NCBI GenBank assembly: GCA_964501335.1
Contig: CAZCTC010000112.1
Location: 1-17,797 of the forward strand
DNA from: CAZCTC01 sp964501335
GTDB taxonomy: Bacteria > Chloroflexota > Anaerolineae > B4-G1 > SLSP01
DNA: 17,797 nt
Reading direction: 5' to 3'
The notes under the pieces were generated by a model. It had not been told where the DNA came from. It was given only the letters and a program-made list of their open reading frames with translations, and ran no database searches. Both the position numbers and the translations under genes were made by a program. Shown here piece by piece: positions 1 to 7,646 of this stretch (positions within the stretch are counted from its first letter, which is position 1; each line of letters opens with the position of its first letter).

Positions 1-33
1 GAAAATTCAGCGGAAGTAGACAGCAGCAAGTAG

Positions 34-180
34 ACAGCCTGCGTCGCCTGTGCGGTTCTGGAAAAGGCCATGTTTTGGTGCGCCTTCTGAGGCGCACCAA
101 AACATCAACAAAAAAACTCTCTTTCCCTGCTTCGCACCGCGCGTCGTATCTGACCGGGAAAAGATCATTTGCGGGACGTT
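34..180 (+). repeat. Hairpin-arm repeat element, copy 1
   Basis: Terminal motif CCTGTGCGGTT lies at 47-57. A 15-bp perfect hairpin follows (70-84 with 91-105, loop TTCTGA), then the pyrimidine-rich arm, GCGCGTCG at 139-146 and TTGCGGG at 169-175. The right terminal repeat is not clearly recognisable. Bases 34-70 recur at 17734-17770 with one mismatch, and AGTAGACAG occurs twice just upstream (15-23 and 29-37). The hairpin lies 125 bp downstream of the minus-strand beta-galactosidase stop and may help terminate that operon. Bases 181-228 show no other feature. Confidence 0.8.
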
Positions 181-228
181 ACAAGGCCGGTGCCATGTCA
201 TAAAGGTCTATTTTCAGGACAGAAGGCT

Positions 229-2193
229 TTATTCAAAGGTCAGTACGGCCGCGCCGAAAGGCTTGAGCCGAAGCTGCGAGCCGGTCTCCCCGGTCAGGTG
301 ATTGGTGTGCGATCCGGTCAGAGCGATTTCTTGAGGTTTCGTCGTTTCATTGATGAGAATGTAGATCCGGCTGCCGTCGGGCTTTTCTCTCAGGCAGCAT
401 TCCACGCCGGGGGGAGTGACCAGGGGAGCGGCCAGCTTCGCCTCGTGCAGGATCCGTTCAAACAAGGCTTCCTGCGTTTTGTCGTCCAGAACGGCGCCGA
501 CCAGGTAAACTTTGCCTTTTCCATAATTATGGACCGTGACGGCCGGTTGACCGGTCAGCCATCCCAGACCTTCTCCGTAGTGCGCCAGAATCCGACTGTT
601 GGATTCGTCCAGAATTTTGATGCGTTCGCCCCAGATGATGCACTGGCCGTTAATTTCCCCCTCTATTTCGACCGGGTCTATCAGCGCATAATAATCTTCT
701 ATCTCCGCGCCGGCCGCTTCGCGCAGGAAGCCGGGCTGGCGCTGGGGCAGCAGGGCATTGGCGTCGTCTTTCATGCCGGTGCGGGGGGTGAGCACCAGAT
801 GGCCGCCCTGGTAAGCATATTCCATCAGGGAGTAGGCCTGGGATTGCGTGAGTAGATTCAGGGCCGGCGCGATCACGAGTTTATAGCCGATCAGGAATGT
901 GTCGGGGGAGACGATGTGGGTCGGGATGTTTCGGGCAAAGAGCGGCCGATAGCAGGCCGCCATGTAATTGACATAGTCAAAGTCGCGGCTGTGGCGTTGA
1001 TTTTGAACGGCCCAGCGGCTGTCGAATGAATAGAGCAGGGCGGCTTCTCCCACCGGGGCGCTCTCTTCGAGAAGGGGGGAGGCGGTTTTCAGGTCGGCGG
1101 CGAGGGCCTGGGCGTCGAAGTAGAAGGGGCGGGGCTGACCGGATTGATCGACCAGCGTGCCGTGATATTGTTCCTGCCCGCCGTAGGCGGAGCGCCATTG
1201 CCAGTAGAGCCAGGCATCGGCTCCATGGCCGATGGCGTGCCAGGCCAGGGCGTTGGTTTCGCCCGGCCGCAGCGGATTGTTGAGCGCCGCCCAATTGACC
1301 GTATTGGGCTGGGTTTCCATGATCCAGAAATTGTGGTTCTTGTAGCCGCGGGCGATGTTGTGCATGGCTCCGGAAAATGCATAGTCGTTGGTGCCGGTGC
1401 CCACATACCAGTCCCAACTGGCCAGGTCGAGGTCGCGGCTGAGATCGTAGTGATCGAAGCCGTCGAACCAGCCCATGAAGTTATGGGTAATCCAGGCCGC
1501 CGGGTTCAGATGGGGCCGCATCGCCTCGATCTGGGCTTTCTGGAAACGGCAGTAGCTCCGGGTGATAAAGCGGCGATGTTCCAGCATCAGGCCGGGGTTG
1601 TGGCCGCCCCAGGGAACGGGGATCTGGTCCCAGCTGGAGTAAGTCTGGCTCCAATAGGCGGTGGACCAGCGGCGATTGAGCGTCTCCAGGTTGCCGTAGC
1701 GGGACTGGAGGAAGCGGATGAATTCGGCCTGACAGCTTTCGCAGTAGCAGGGGCGGCAGAATTCGTTATCGATCTGCCAGCCGATGACGTGGGGATTTTT
1801 GCCGAAGCGACCGGCCATGGCTCCGGCGATGCGGCGGGCCGCTGCATGGTAGGCCGGCGAATTGACGCAGTAGTGGCAGCGGTTGCCGTGTTGGACCCGC
1901 CGCCCGGTCTCCTCGACGGCGAGGGTCTGGGGATAGGTCTGGGTCAGCCAGGCGGGTGGGGCGGCCGTGGGGGTGCCCAGCACCGTCTGGATGCCGGCTT
2001 CGGCCAACCGGGCGACGGCCTCTTCCAGCCAGTCGAACTCGAAACGGCCTTCCGCCGGTTCCATGCTCGACCAGGCAAACTCGGCCATACGGACCACGGT
2101 GAAGCCGGCTTCCTTCATTAATTGAATATCTGCGGCCCATTCGGCTGGGGGCCAGTGTTCGGGGTAATAGGCGGCACCAAAATGGATCGTCAT
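229..2193 (-). CDS. GH42 beta-galactosidase, cytoplasmic
   Basis: This is a 654-residue glycoside hydrolase family 42 enzyme expected to release terminal beta-galactose from oligosaccharides by a retaining mechanism. The N-terminus HFGAAYYPEHW starts the TIM barrel. The acid/base is Glu144 in GWQIDNEF and the nucleophile Glu293 in WIMETQP. Cys106, Cys149, Cys151 and Cys154 match the zinc-cysteine cluster known from Thermus A4-type GH42 enzymes. Length is typical (about 650-690) and no signal peptide is seen, so it acts on imported sugar. The ATG lies only 4 bp after the regulator's stop, so the two genes are co-transcribed, and AGG within that stop region is the only ribosome-binding sequence. 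Known GH42 substrates are beta-1,4/1,3/1,6-galactosides. A beta-1,2-galactose of xyloglucan is my inference from neighbouring genes. Confidence 0.93.
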   Translation of the reverse strand: MTIHFGAAYYPEHWPPAEWAADIQLMKEAGFTVVRMAEFAWSSMEPAEGRFEFDWLEEAVARLAEAGIQTVLGTPTAAPPAWLTQTYPQTLAVEETGRRVQHGNRCHYCVNSPAYHAAARRIAGAMAGRFGKNPHVIGWQIDNEFCRPCYCESCQAEFIRFLQSRYGNLETLNRRWSTAYWSQTYSSWDQIPVPWGGHNPGLMLEHRRFITRSYCRFQKAQIEAMRPHLNPAAWITHNFMGWFDGFDHYDLSRDLDLASWDWYVGTGTNDYAFSGAMHNIARGYKNHNFWIMETQPNTVNWAALNNPLRPGETNALAWHAIGHGADAWLYWQWRSAYGGQEQYHGTLVDQSGQPRPFYFDAQALAADLKTASPLLEESAPVGEAALLYSFDSRWAVQNQRHSRDFDYVNYMAACYRPLFARNIPTHIVSPDTFLIGYKLVIAPALNLLTQSQAYSLMEYAYQGGHLVLTPRTGMKDDANALLPQRQPGFLREAAGAEIEDYYALIDPVEIEGEINGQCIIWGERIKILDESNSRILAHYGEGLGWLTGQPAVTVHNYGKGKVYLVGAVLDDKTQEALFERILHEAKLAAPLVTPPGVECCLREKPDGSRIYILINETTKPQEIALTGSHTNHLTGETGSQLRLKPFGAAVLTFE

Positions 2194-2197
2194 AGAT

Positions 2198-3304
2198 TTA
2201 ACCTGAATTTTTCATTGTGGATTCCCGCACCACCAGCTTTGCCCCGACATGGATGGTGAGCGGCGGGGTATCGTCGCCTTCGATGCGGGTGATCAGACGC
2301 TGCATGGCGACATGGCTCATCGCGCTGCGGTTGATGCGCACGGTGGTGAGCTGGGGATGGGTCAGCTGGGCGATGTCCAGGTCGTCGAAGCCGACTACGG
2401 AGATGTCGTCCGGGACGCGGTAGCCCAGGGTGGTGAGGGCAGAGATGATGTGGGCGGCATAGAAATCGATGTTGCAGAAGAGCGCGGTAGGACGCGGGGT
2501 GCGCGCGAGCAGCTGGCTCAACCACTGCGGCAGCTCTTTGCGATCCGGCATGGTCTGGTTGTAGGCCAGCGGCATTTCGACGGCCGGGTAGGGGGGCAGG
2601 CCGGCATCGGACAGGGCGGCGCTGTAACCGCGATAACGATCCAATACGCTGGGCGGGACGTGCGGGGCCACCCCCGGTTTTTTGAGGGGGCCCATTACCA
2701 TGAAGATGTAGCGGTGGCCCAGTTCCAGCAGATGTTGGGTGGCTTGATAGGCGCCGCCGAAGTCGTCGTTCATGATCGCATCGTAAGGACTGCCGGGGAT
2801 CAGGTTGTCGATCAGCACCATCGGACAGTTGACCGTCTCGGCGACCTGTTGGATCAGCGCGGCGGAATAAGGGCTGGCCATCAGAATGCCGTCCGGTTTG
2901 TTGTTCAGTCCCTCCGGCAGCGGGGTGTCGAGCGGGTGTTCGTGTTGCAGAATGACCGGATGGACGTAGGAGTTGTAAGATTGACTGATCCCGACGGCCC
3001 CGTTCAGCAGGGCGCCGTAGAAGGGATTAGACAACAGGGGGGTATCCCCGTAATCATGGACCACGTATAAAAGGCTGCGCATCGGTTCGGGAACGACCTC
3101 GGCATTTACCTCTTCCTTTTTGGAGGCGCGAGGTTCATATTGATAACCTAATTGGGCCGCCGCGGTCAACACGCGCTCACGGGTTTCTTCCGGAATGCTT
3201 TCGTGACCCCGGAGGGCCAGCGAAACGGTCGTGGGAGAAAGCTGGGCGAGTTCGGCCACCGTGCGGATATTCGGTTGGGAAGTTGTTTTCTTGGGGCGTG
3301 GCAT
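2198..3304 (-). CDS. LacI/GalR-family transcriptional regulator
   Basis: This 368-residue protein has an N-terminal LacI-type helix-turn-helix at about residues 13-35 (VAELAQLSPTTVSLALRGHE) and a hinge near 53-62. A periplasmic-binding-protein-like sugar domain follows, with family motifs such as DGILMAS, VVGFDDLDIAQLTHPQLTTVRI and a final LVVRES. It is the first gene of a minus-strand operon with beta-galactosidase and is divergent from the importer operon. That placement fits a local repressor relieved by an imported sugar. The candidate operators between the two promoters are listed separately. The start codon has a GGAG 13 nt upstream, farther than ideal, but no better in-frame start exists and the HTH begins at the normal distance. 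The effector is unknown. Confidence 0.92.
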   Translation of the reverse strand: MPRPKKTTSQPNIRTVAELAQLSPTTVSLALRGHESIPEETRERVLTAAAQLGYQYEPRASKKEEVNAEVVPEPMRSLLYVVHDYGDTPLLSNPFYGALLNGAVGISQSYNSYVHPVILQHEHPLDTPLPEGLNNKPDGILMASPYSAALIQQVAETVNCPMVLIDNLIPGSPYDAIMNDDFGGAYQATQHLLELGHRYIFMVMGPLKKPGVAPHVPPSVLDRYRGYSAALSDAGLPPYPAVEMPLAYNQTMPDRKELPQWLSQLLARTPRPTALFCNIDFYAAHIISALTTLGYRVPDDISVVGFDDLDIAQLTHPQLTTVRINRSAMSHVAMQRLITRIEGDDTPPLTIHVGAKLVVRESTMKNSG

Positions 3305-3361
3305 AAGGTTTTGACTGCTCCATCCAATTTTAAAAATCGTCGTAAATGAGAATTAGTTCGA

Positions 3362-3380
3362 TCTTGTTTATTATACAAGA
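3362..3380. promoter_or_regulatory. Inverted repeat over regulator -10 box
   Basis: TCTTGT (3362-3367) and ACAAGA (3375-3380) form a perfect 6-bp inverted repeat with a 7-bp centre. It covers the minus-strand -10 box of the regulator, a position where a bound protein would block transcription. It lacks the central CG usual for LacI-family operators, so the binding protein is uncertain and chance is possible in AT-rich DNA. Confidence 0.35.
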
Positions 3381-3398
3381 ATAAAACATAAAAATCAA
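3370..3398 (-). promoter_or_regulatory. Promoter of the regulator-galactosidase operon
   Basis: Read on the minus strand: -35 TTGATT (3398-3393), a 17-bp spacer, and -10 TATAAT (3375-3370). It lies about 65 bp upstream of the regulator's ATG. Match and spacing are close to the sigma70 consensus. Confidence 0.75.
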
Positions 3399-3402
3399 TC
3401 CG

Positions 3403-3416
3403 TGAAAACGGTGTTA
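3403..3416 (+). promoter_or_regulatory. Candidate LacI-family operator, site 1
   Basis: TGAAAACGGTGTTA has the CG-centred layout of LacI-family operators and departs from the cre-type pattern TGWNANCGNTNWCA at one defined base. It sits between the two divergent -35 boxes. The core AAAACGG recurs inverted at site 2. Confidence 0.5.
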
Positions 3417-3426
3417 TTCATTAAAC

Positions 3427-3440
3427 AAAATCCGTTTTTC
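3427..3440 (-). promoter_or_regulatory. Candidate LacI-family operator, site 2
   Basis: On the minus strand this site carries AAAACGGATTTT, sharing the AAAACGG core with site 1 in opposite orientation. Its left half ends just 2 bp before the importer operon's -35 box. It is a weaker match than site 1. The two sites together could also form one imperfect hairpin (3404-3439). Confidence 0.4.
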
Positions 3441-3442
3441 TG

Positions 3443-3471
3443 TTGATAAAAATAAAATATCACTGTATAAT
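3443..3471 (+). promoter_or_regulatory. Promoter of the importer operon
   Basis: -35 TTGATA (3443-3448), a 17-bp spacer and -10 TATAAT (3466-3471), with a start site expected near 3478 and a leader of about 30 nt. A strong Shine-Dalgarno GGAGGAAG (3500-3507) precedes the lipoprotein ATG at 3510. Confidence 0.85.
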
Positions 3472-3509
3472 AAAGATGTTTAGTAATCAAGCTTCGACTG
3501 GAGGAAGAC

Positions 3510-5270
3510 ATGCGTAAAATTGCCCTGATCCTTAATTTCGTCCTTTTGTTGAGTATGCTTTTGACTGCCTGTGGCTCTCCGACTGCGGCTCCGCCCGTCG
3601 ATTCCGGAGCTGCACCGACCGATGCCGCCGCCACTCCGGCCGATGCCGGCGCCGCGCCCACCGATGCTCCGACGGTTGAGGCGGTTGATCCTTATGGTAA
3701 GTATGAGTCCCCCATCGTCTTGACCTCTGTGCGCTCGTTTGAAACCAATGAGAAGCTGCCCGACGGAGACACTCCGGAAAACAACCAGTATACCCGCTAC
3801 GTCAAGGACAATCTGAATATCGATGTTCAGTATCTCTGGACTTCCTCTACCGCCGATTACACTCAGAAAGTAAACCTCACGATCGGGACCGACGATCTGC
3901 CCGATGCCATGGTCGTAAATTTGACCCAATTGACTCAGATGGTGAATGCCGGTCAGCTCGCCGATCTGACCGATGTCTATAACACCTACGCTTCCCCCTC
4001 CGTCAGGCAGATGATGGACAGCTCGAAGGGGATTGCGCTGGATGTGGTGACCTTCGATGGGAAAATTATGGCGATTCCCGCTTTGACTGTGCCGGATGAC
4101 GGCTATCAATTGATGTGGATTCGCAAAGACTGGCTGGATAAACTGGGCCTGCCCATTCCTTTGACGGTTGACGATATCGAAAAGACGGCCCAGGCTTTTA
4201 TGGAAAAAGATCCCGGCGGCAACGGCGCCGGTCAGACGATGGGCATTTTGGGACCGCAGAGCGGCGGTCTGTTGTATACTGATTTTTTGAATCCCACCAA
4301 CGGTATGTTTGCTTTGGACCCGATTTTCAGCGCCTATCACGCTTATCCCGGCTACTGGGTCACGGGGGCGGACGGCAAAGTGGCCTACGGCGCGACTCAG
4401 CCGGAAACCAAAGCGGCTCTGGCTCGCCTGGCGGATCTGTACAAAAAGGGCCTGCTCGATCCTGAGTTGAGCATTCGCAAGGAATCCAGCGTTCCTCTGG
4501 CCAACGGCACCGTCGGCATTTATTTCGGCGAATGGTGGAACGGTTACTGGCCGATGCCCGATGCCTGGAAGAACAACCCGGATGCCAACTGGCAGGCTTA
4601 TGCCGTGCCGTTGGACAGCGACGGCATGTGGACGCCGCACCAGGGCATTCCGGCCACGTCGTTTGTGGTGGTGCGCAAGGGCTATGAACATCCCGAAGCC
4701 GCGATGAAGATCGTCAATCTGTTCAACCGCGACGAATCCAAATTCGATCTGACCAAGGGCAGCCTGGCCAATGAAGTGCTGCGCATTCCCCAGGCCATGT
4801 ACGATGAAGGTCAGGTTACTTATCAGGCTCTGATGGATGTGTTGAACGGCAAAGCCAGCCCTGAAGATTTTAAAACTCCCGAATATGCGGCTTACAAATT
4901 GCTGGCCGACGATGTGGCGAAGGTTGCGTTGGTCAAGGGCGCTCCGTTCGACAACATGGATATGCAATACTGGACTCCTGAAGGCGACACCAGCGCCATG
5001 AGCCGCATGTATTCGATTCTGGTGGGCGACGGCGCCATTTATAATCCCATCGGCGGCAAAGACAAGGTCAATTTGTTCTTCAGCGCCACCTATGCTTCCA
5101 CCCCGACCATGATCGACAAATGGGCCAATCTCAAGAAAATGGAAGATGAAATCTTTTTGAAGATCATTACGGGTGCGCTGCCGATCGATGCTTTTGATAA
5201 ATTCGTGACCGATTGGAAAGCTCAGGGCGGCGACGAGATCACGGCCGAAGTGCAGGCCCTGGTTAAATAA
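3510..5270 (+). CDS. ABC importer sugar-binding lipoprotein (LplA-like)
   Basis: This 586-residue extracellular solute-binding protein belongs to the carbohydrate-uptake (CUT1) ABC systems. Residues 1-20 are a lipoprotein signal peptide ending in the lipobox LTAC, so Cys21 would be lipidated and the protein anchored outside the membrane. A flexible Ala/Pro/Thr/Asp-rich linker with repeated GAAPTDA-type units spans about 22-60. The binding domain follows, starting near residue 65, with DYTQKVNLTIGTDDLPDAM at the position of the family's conserved early motif. The protein is longer than classic maltose-binding proteins, as is usual for the LplA/YtcQ-type group paired with LplB/LplC-type permeases. 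It is the first gene of the operon. Its ligand is inferred from the neighbouring glycosidases to be a plant-type oligosaccharide such as a xyloglucan fragment. Confidence 0.92.
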   Translation: MRKIALILNFVLLLSMLLTACGSPTAAPPVDSGAAPTDAAATPADAGAAPTDAPTVEAVDPYGKYESPIVLTSVRSFETNEKLPDGDTPENNQYTRYVKDNLNIDVQYLWTSSTADYTQKVNLTIGTDDLPDAMVVNLTQLTQMVNAGQLADLTDVYNTYASPSVRQMMDSSKGIALDVVTFDGKIMAIPALTVPDDGYQLMWIRKDWLDKLGLPIPLTVDDIEKTAQAFMEKDPGGNGAGQTMGILGPQSGGLLYTDFLNPTNGMFALDPIFSAYHAYPGYWVTGADGKVAYGATQPETKAALARLADLYKKGLLDPELSIRKESSVPLANGTVGIYFGEWWNGYWPMPDAWKNNPDANWQAYAVPLDSDGMWTPHQGIPATSFVVVRKGYEHPEAAMKIVNLFNRDESKFDLTKGSLANEVLRIPQAMYDEGQVTYQALMDVLNGKASPEDFKTPEYAAYKLLADDVAKVALVKGAPFDNMDMQYWTPEGDTSAMSRMYSILVGDGAIYNPIGGKDKVNLFFSATYASTPTMIDKWANLKKMEDEIFLKIITGALPIDAFDKFVTDWKAQGGDEITAEVQALVK

Positions 5271-5292
5271 ATTTCGGGTTAATTGAGCGGCA

Positions 5293-5326
5293 TTTTGGGG
5301 GCGGCTTTGCGAAGCCGCCCCTAAAA
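5293..5326 (+). terminator. Intra-operon hairpin after the binding-protein gene
   Basis: A GC-rich 10-bp stem (5298-5307 with 5312-5321, loop TGCG) is extended by a G-T pair and four T-A pairs. It is followed by an A-run, not a T-run, on the plus strand. Such hairpins after binding-protein genes commonly stabilise or partly terminate the transcript, raising binding-protein levels over the permeases. The T-rich/GC/A-rich layout resembles the hairpin of the repeat family found elsewhere here. Confidence 0.6.
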
Positions 5327-5358
5327 AATAAACAAAAATCTCAAAAAGGAGCGCGGCC

Positions 5359-6249
5359 TTGCGAGCAAAATCGTTTTATAAATATTATTATTTGATGCTC
5401 CTGCCCGGCCTGATCTGGATCATCATCTTCAAAATCGTTCCTCTCTTTGGCCTGGTCATGGCGTTCCAAAATTTCAACCCGGGCAAAGGGATTTTGGGGT
5501 CCTCCTGGGTCGGTCTTAAAAATTTCGCCTACATGTTCCAGCTGGCCGACAGCCGGACGATCTTTTTCAATACCTTTACCATTGCCGGCTGGAAAATTAT
5601 CGGCAATCTGGTTGCTCCTATTACGGTAGCGATTTTATTAAATGAACTGCGCCTCTCCGCTTTGAAGCGGGGAGTTCAGACGATCGTTTACCTGCCTCAC
5701 TTTATGTCGTGGGTCATCCTGGCAGGGATTACGCTGGATATTTTTGGTTACAAAGGACCGATCAACGCCCTGCTCACTTCGTGGGGTATGGAACCGATCC
5801 TTTTCTTTTCCAAAGCTGAATGGTTTGTTCCCCTGGTGGTCGGCACAGAGATCTGGAAAGAGTTCGGTTTCAATGCCGTGGTTTATCTGGCTGCTCTGAC
5901 CGCTATCAATCCCGACCTGTATGAGGCTGCGGCTATGGACGGGGCCAGCCGTTTCCAACGGATCCGGTACATCACCCTTCCCGGCATCAGCGCCACCATT
6001 ATTTTGATGGCGGCTTTAAGTCTGCGCAATGTCCTGAATGCAAATTTCGATCAGGTTTTCAATTTGTATAATCCTCTGGTCTATTCGACGGGCGATATTA
6101 TCGACACCTGGGTCTATCGTATGGGGCTGTTGCAGATGCAATATTCCCTGGCGACGGCGGTGGAGCTGTTGAAGTCGGTGATCGGTTTCGGCATGATCGG
6201 TTTGTCCTATGTCCTCGCCCGTAAATATGCCAATTACAACATTTTCTAA
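5359..6249 (+). CDS. ABC sugar permease 1 (LplB-like)
   Basis: This 296-residue inner-membrane permease belongs to the binding-protein-dependent transport family. The first membrane span at about 11-32 (LMLLPGLIWIIIFKIVPLFG) is typical of LplB/UgpA-type proteins, and about six spans are visible. The cytoplasmic EAA loop that contacts the ATPase begins at Glu189 (EAAAMDGASRFQRI, then TLPG). The start is taken as TTG at 5359 because AAGGAG (5346-5351) lies 7 nt upstream. The next ATG, at 5395, would cut into the first span. It should pair with permease 2 to form the channel. No ATPase gene is present in the window. Confidence 0.92.
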   Translation: MRAKSFYKYYYLMLLPGLIWIIIFKIVPLFGLVMAFQNFNPGKGILGSSWVGLKNFAYMFQLADSRTIFFNTFTIAGWKIIGNLVAPITVAILLNELRLSALKRGVQTIVYLPHFMSWVILAGITLDIFGYKGPINALLTSWGMEPILFFSKAEWFVPLVVGTEIWKEFGFNAVVYLAALTAINPDLYEAAAMDGASRFQRIRYITLPGISATIILMAALSLRNVLNANFDQVFNLYNPLVYSTGDIIDTWVYRMGLLQMQYSLATAVELLKSVIGFGMIGLSYVLARKYANYNIF

Positions 6250-6266
6250 TTTCAGGAGCATTGAAC

Positions 6267-7151
6267 GTGATCAAAGACAATACGCTTGAATCTCTCCTGA
6301 TCGATGTCGTCTCGACCGTAGTTTCGGTGATTCTGGCCGTTTTATGTATTTTGCCGTTGTGGTATACCCTGTGCGTTTCGTTGAGCGATAAATCTGCGGT
6401 GGCTGCCGGATTGGTGACCTTATGGCCGGTCGGTTTCAACCTGACTTCCTATCAATCGATCCTGGGAGACGCCAACTTCTTTAATTCGTTGTGGATTTCT
6501 TTTCAACGGGTAGGGTTGGGGACCGTGGCTGAACTTTCCGCCACTTTGTTAATCGCCTTTCCGCTTTCAAGGACCACCAAACAATTTCCGCCTCGAAATG
6601 TCATTATGTGGGTCCTGGTTTTTGCCATGCTCTTTTCCGGCGGTTTGATTCCCTGGTATCAAACTATGAAAACGCTGCGTCTGACCAATAACATTTGGGG
6701 GCTGGTGTTGGGTAATTCGCTCCCTATCTTCAATATCATCCTGGTGGTCAACTTCTTCCGTAACATTCCTAAGGAAATCGAAGAGGCTGCTCTGATCGAC
6801 GGAGCCGACCCCCTGGATCTTTTCTTGAAAATTTATCTGCCGCTTTCCAAACCGGTGATCGCGACAGTAGCGCTTTTCAGCATCGTTTATCACTGGAATG
6901 AATTCTTCAACGGGCTGGTGCTTTCTACCCGCCAGGCTTTCTATCCTTTACAAACCTACATTCAGCAGATGGTGGTGGTTATCGATACCTCCAATATGAA
7001 CCCGGATCAGCTCCAGGTGCTGAACACGATTTCCAATCAAACGTTGAATGCCGCCAAGATCTTCATCGCCATGATCCCGATCCTGTTGATCTACCCCCTG
7101 TTGCAGAGATATTTCATCCATGGGATTACCATGGGGTCGGTGAAGGAATAA
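6267..7151 (+). CDS. ABC sugar permease 2 (LplC/YtcP-like)
   Basis: This 294-residue inner-membrane permease is the partner of permease 1. Spans include about 15-37, 83-100, 111-129 and 149-163. The EAA loop is at about 172-181 (EEAALIDGAD, followed by YLPLSKP). The C-terminus YFIHGITMGSVKE is characteristic of the LplC/YtcP group. I chose GTG at 6267 because AGGAG (6254-6258) is then 8 nt away. A TTG at 6261 is also in frame but only 2 nt from the ribosome-binding site. The gene follows permease 1 after 17 bp. A cytoplasmic ATPase of the MsmX type, encoded elsewhere and shared among importers, is presumably needed. That is inference from related systems. Confidence 0.92.
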   Translation: MIKDNTLESLLIDVVSTVVSVILAVLCILPLWYTLCVSLSDKSAVAAGLVTLWPVGFNLTSYQSILGDANFFNSLWISFQRVGLGTVAELSATLLIAFPLSRTTKQFPPRNVIMWVLVFAMLFSGGLIPWYQTMKTLRLTNNIWGLVLGNSLPIFNIILVVNFFRNIPKEIEEAALIDGADPLDLFLKIYLPLSKPVIATVALFSIVYHWNEFFNGLVLSTRQAFYPLQTYIQQMVVVIDTSNMNPDQLQVLNTISNQTLNAAKIFIAMIPILLIYPLLQRYFIHGITMGSVKE

Positions 7152-7152
7152 A

Positions 7153-7173
7153 ACGTAAAACGTGAAGCGTGAA
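7153..7173 (+). repeat. 7-bp tandem units ACGTAAA/ACGTGAA/GCGTGAA
   Basis: Three adjacent 7-bp units directly follow the permease 2 stop codon. Related units occur on the minus strand at 14172-14192 (overlapping the end of the unrecognised gene) and at 16247-16260. No function is evident. Confidence 0.5.
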
Positions 7174-7177
7174 TTTG

Positions 7178-7358
7178 CCACCTGTGGGTTGTTCATCAGG
7201 GTAGATTAAAAACGGTTTCGCGCCCCGCAACAAGTGCTTTCCTGGTAAAAAGCGACGCGCTGGATAGGGGGGAGAGAGTTATTTTTATTCATATTTTCGG
7301 CGGCTTCAGAAAGCCGCCGAAAATATAGGCTTTTTTCTCAGCCTAACCGCACAGGTCG
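7178..7358 (-). repeat. Hairpin-arm repeat element, copy 2
   Basis: On the minus strand this copy starts with GACCTGTGCGGTT (7357-7345) and ends with an imperfect terminal repeat, ACCTGTGGG on the plus strand at 7180-7188. Inside are a 16-bp perfect stem (7291-7306 with 7311-7326, plus-strand loop CAGA), the invariant GCGCGTCG (7260-7253) and TTGCGGG (7230-7224). It is nearly identical to copy 5 in stem and flanks, but the loop bases are inverted relative to that copy. No flanking direct duplication is visible. Confidence 0.85.
7291..7336 (+). terminator. Rho-independent terminator of the importer operon
   Basis: A 16-bp GC-rich stem with a 4-base loop (7291-7326) is followed by AGGC and a T6 run (7331-7336), about 140 bp after the permease 2 stop. 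The hairpin is also the hairpin module of repeat copy 2. Confidence 0.65.
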
Positions 7359-7476
7359 AAAACTTTCTTCCCATCCCGCGTGGTTCCCTGGGGTCTGCGA
7401 ACCCCCGGCTACCTTAGCACGCACCTTCAGGGCTTAAGAAAGCAATTTTCCGGCAAGGCACTTTAAAAAGGGGAAG

Positions 7477-7514
7477 GGGGAATTTGCACGCCTTCTGAGG
7501 CGTGCAAATTCCCC
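7477..7514. repeat. Solo hairpin of the repeat family
   Basis: A 16-bp perfect stem (7477-7492 with 7499-7514) has loop TTCTGA, the same loop as copies 1 and 9, but the stem sequence differs. It has no GCGCGTCG arm or terminal repeat. Between copy 2 and this hairpin (7359-7476) I see only a short GGGGT/ACCCC hairpin (7390-7405) and no gene. Confidence 0.7.
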
Positions 7515-7526
7515 TTAACAGCAAGC

Positions 7527-7566
7527 CCCCCCTTTCCCCCATCTGCGTCTTTGGGGGAAAGGGGGG
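7527..7566. other. Very GC-rich long hairpin upstream of GH94
   Basis: CCCCCCTTTCCCCC (7527-7540) pairs perfectly with GGGGGAAAGGGGGG (7553-7566) around a 12-base loop. It sits 80 bp upstream of the phosphorylase start. It could block read-through or influence the leader. The homopurine/homopyrimidine strands could also adopt non-B structure. No clear -35/-10 pair was found between it and the start codon. Confidence 0.6.
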
Positions 7567-7646
7567 CAGGGGGGATAGAGGGCCAGCGCAGCCTATTTTC
7601 AAGACAGACAATAGATTTTCGATCCTCAGATCAGATGGAGGCTTCT

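Noticed and set aside
3480..4967. Long minus-strand open frame (495 codons) opposite the binding-protein gene
   Set aside because: It is fully antisense to a clear lipoprotein gene with promoter and ribosome-binding site; its His/Gln/Arg-rich translation has no family signature.
208..7608. CTATTTTCARGACAGA shared at 208-223 and 7593-7608
   Set aside because: 15 of 16 bases match, but one site is downstream of a gene and the other upstream, and no third copy was seen; too little to call a feature.
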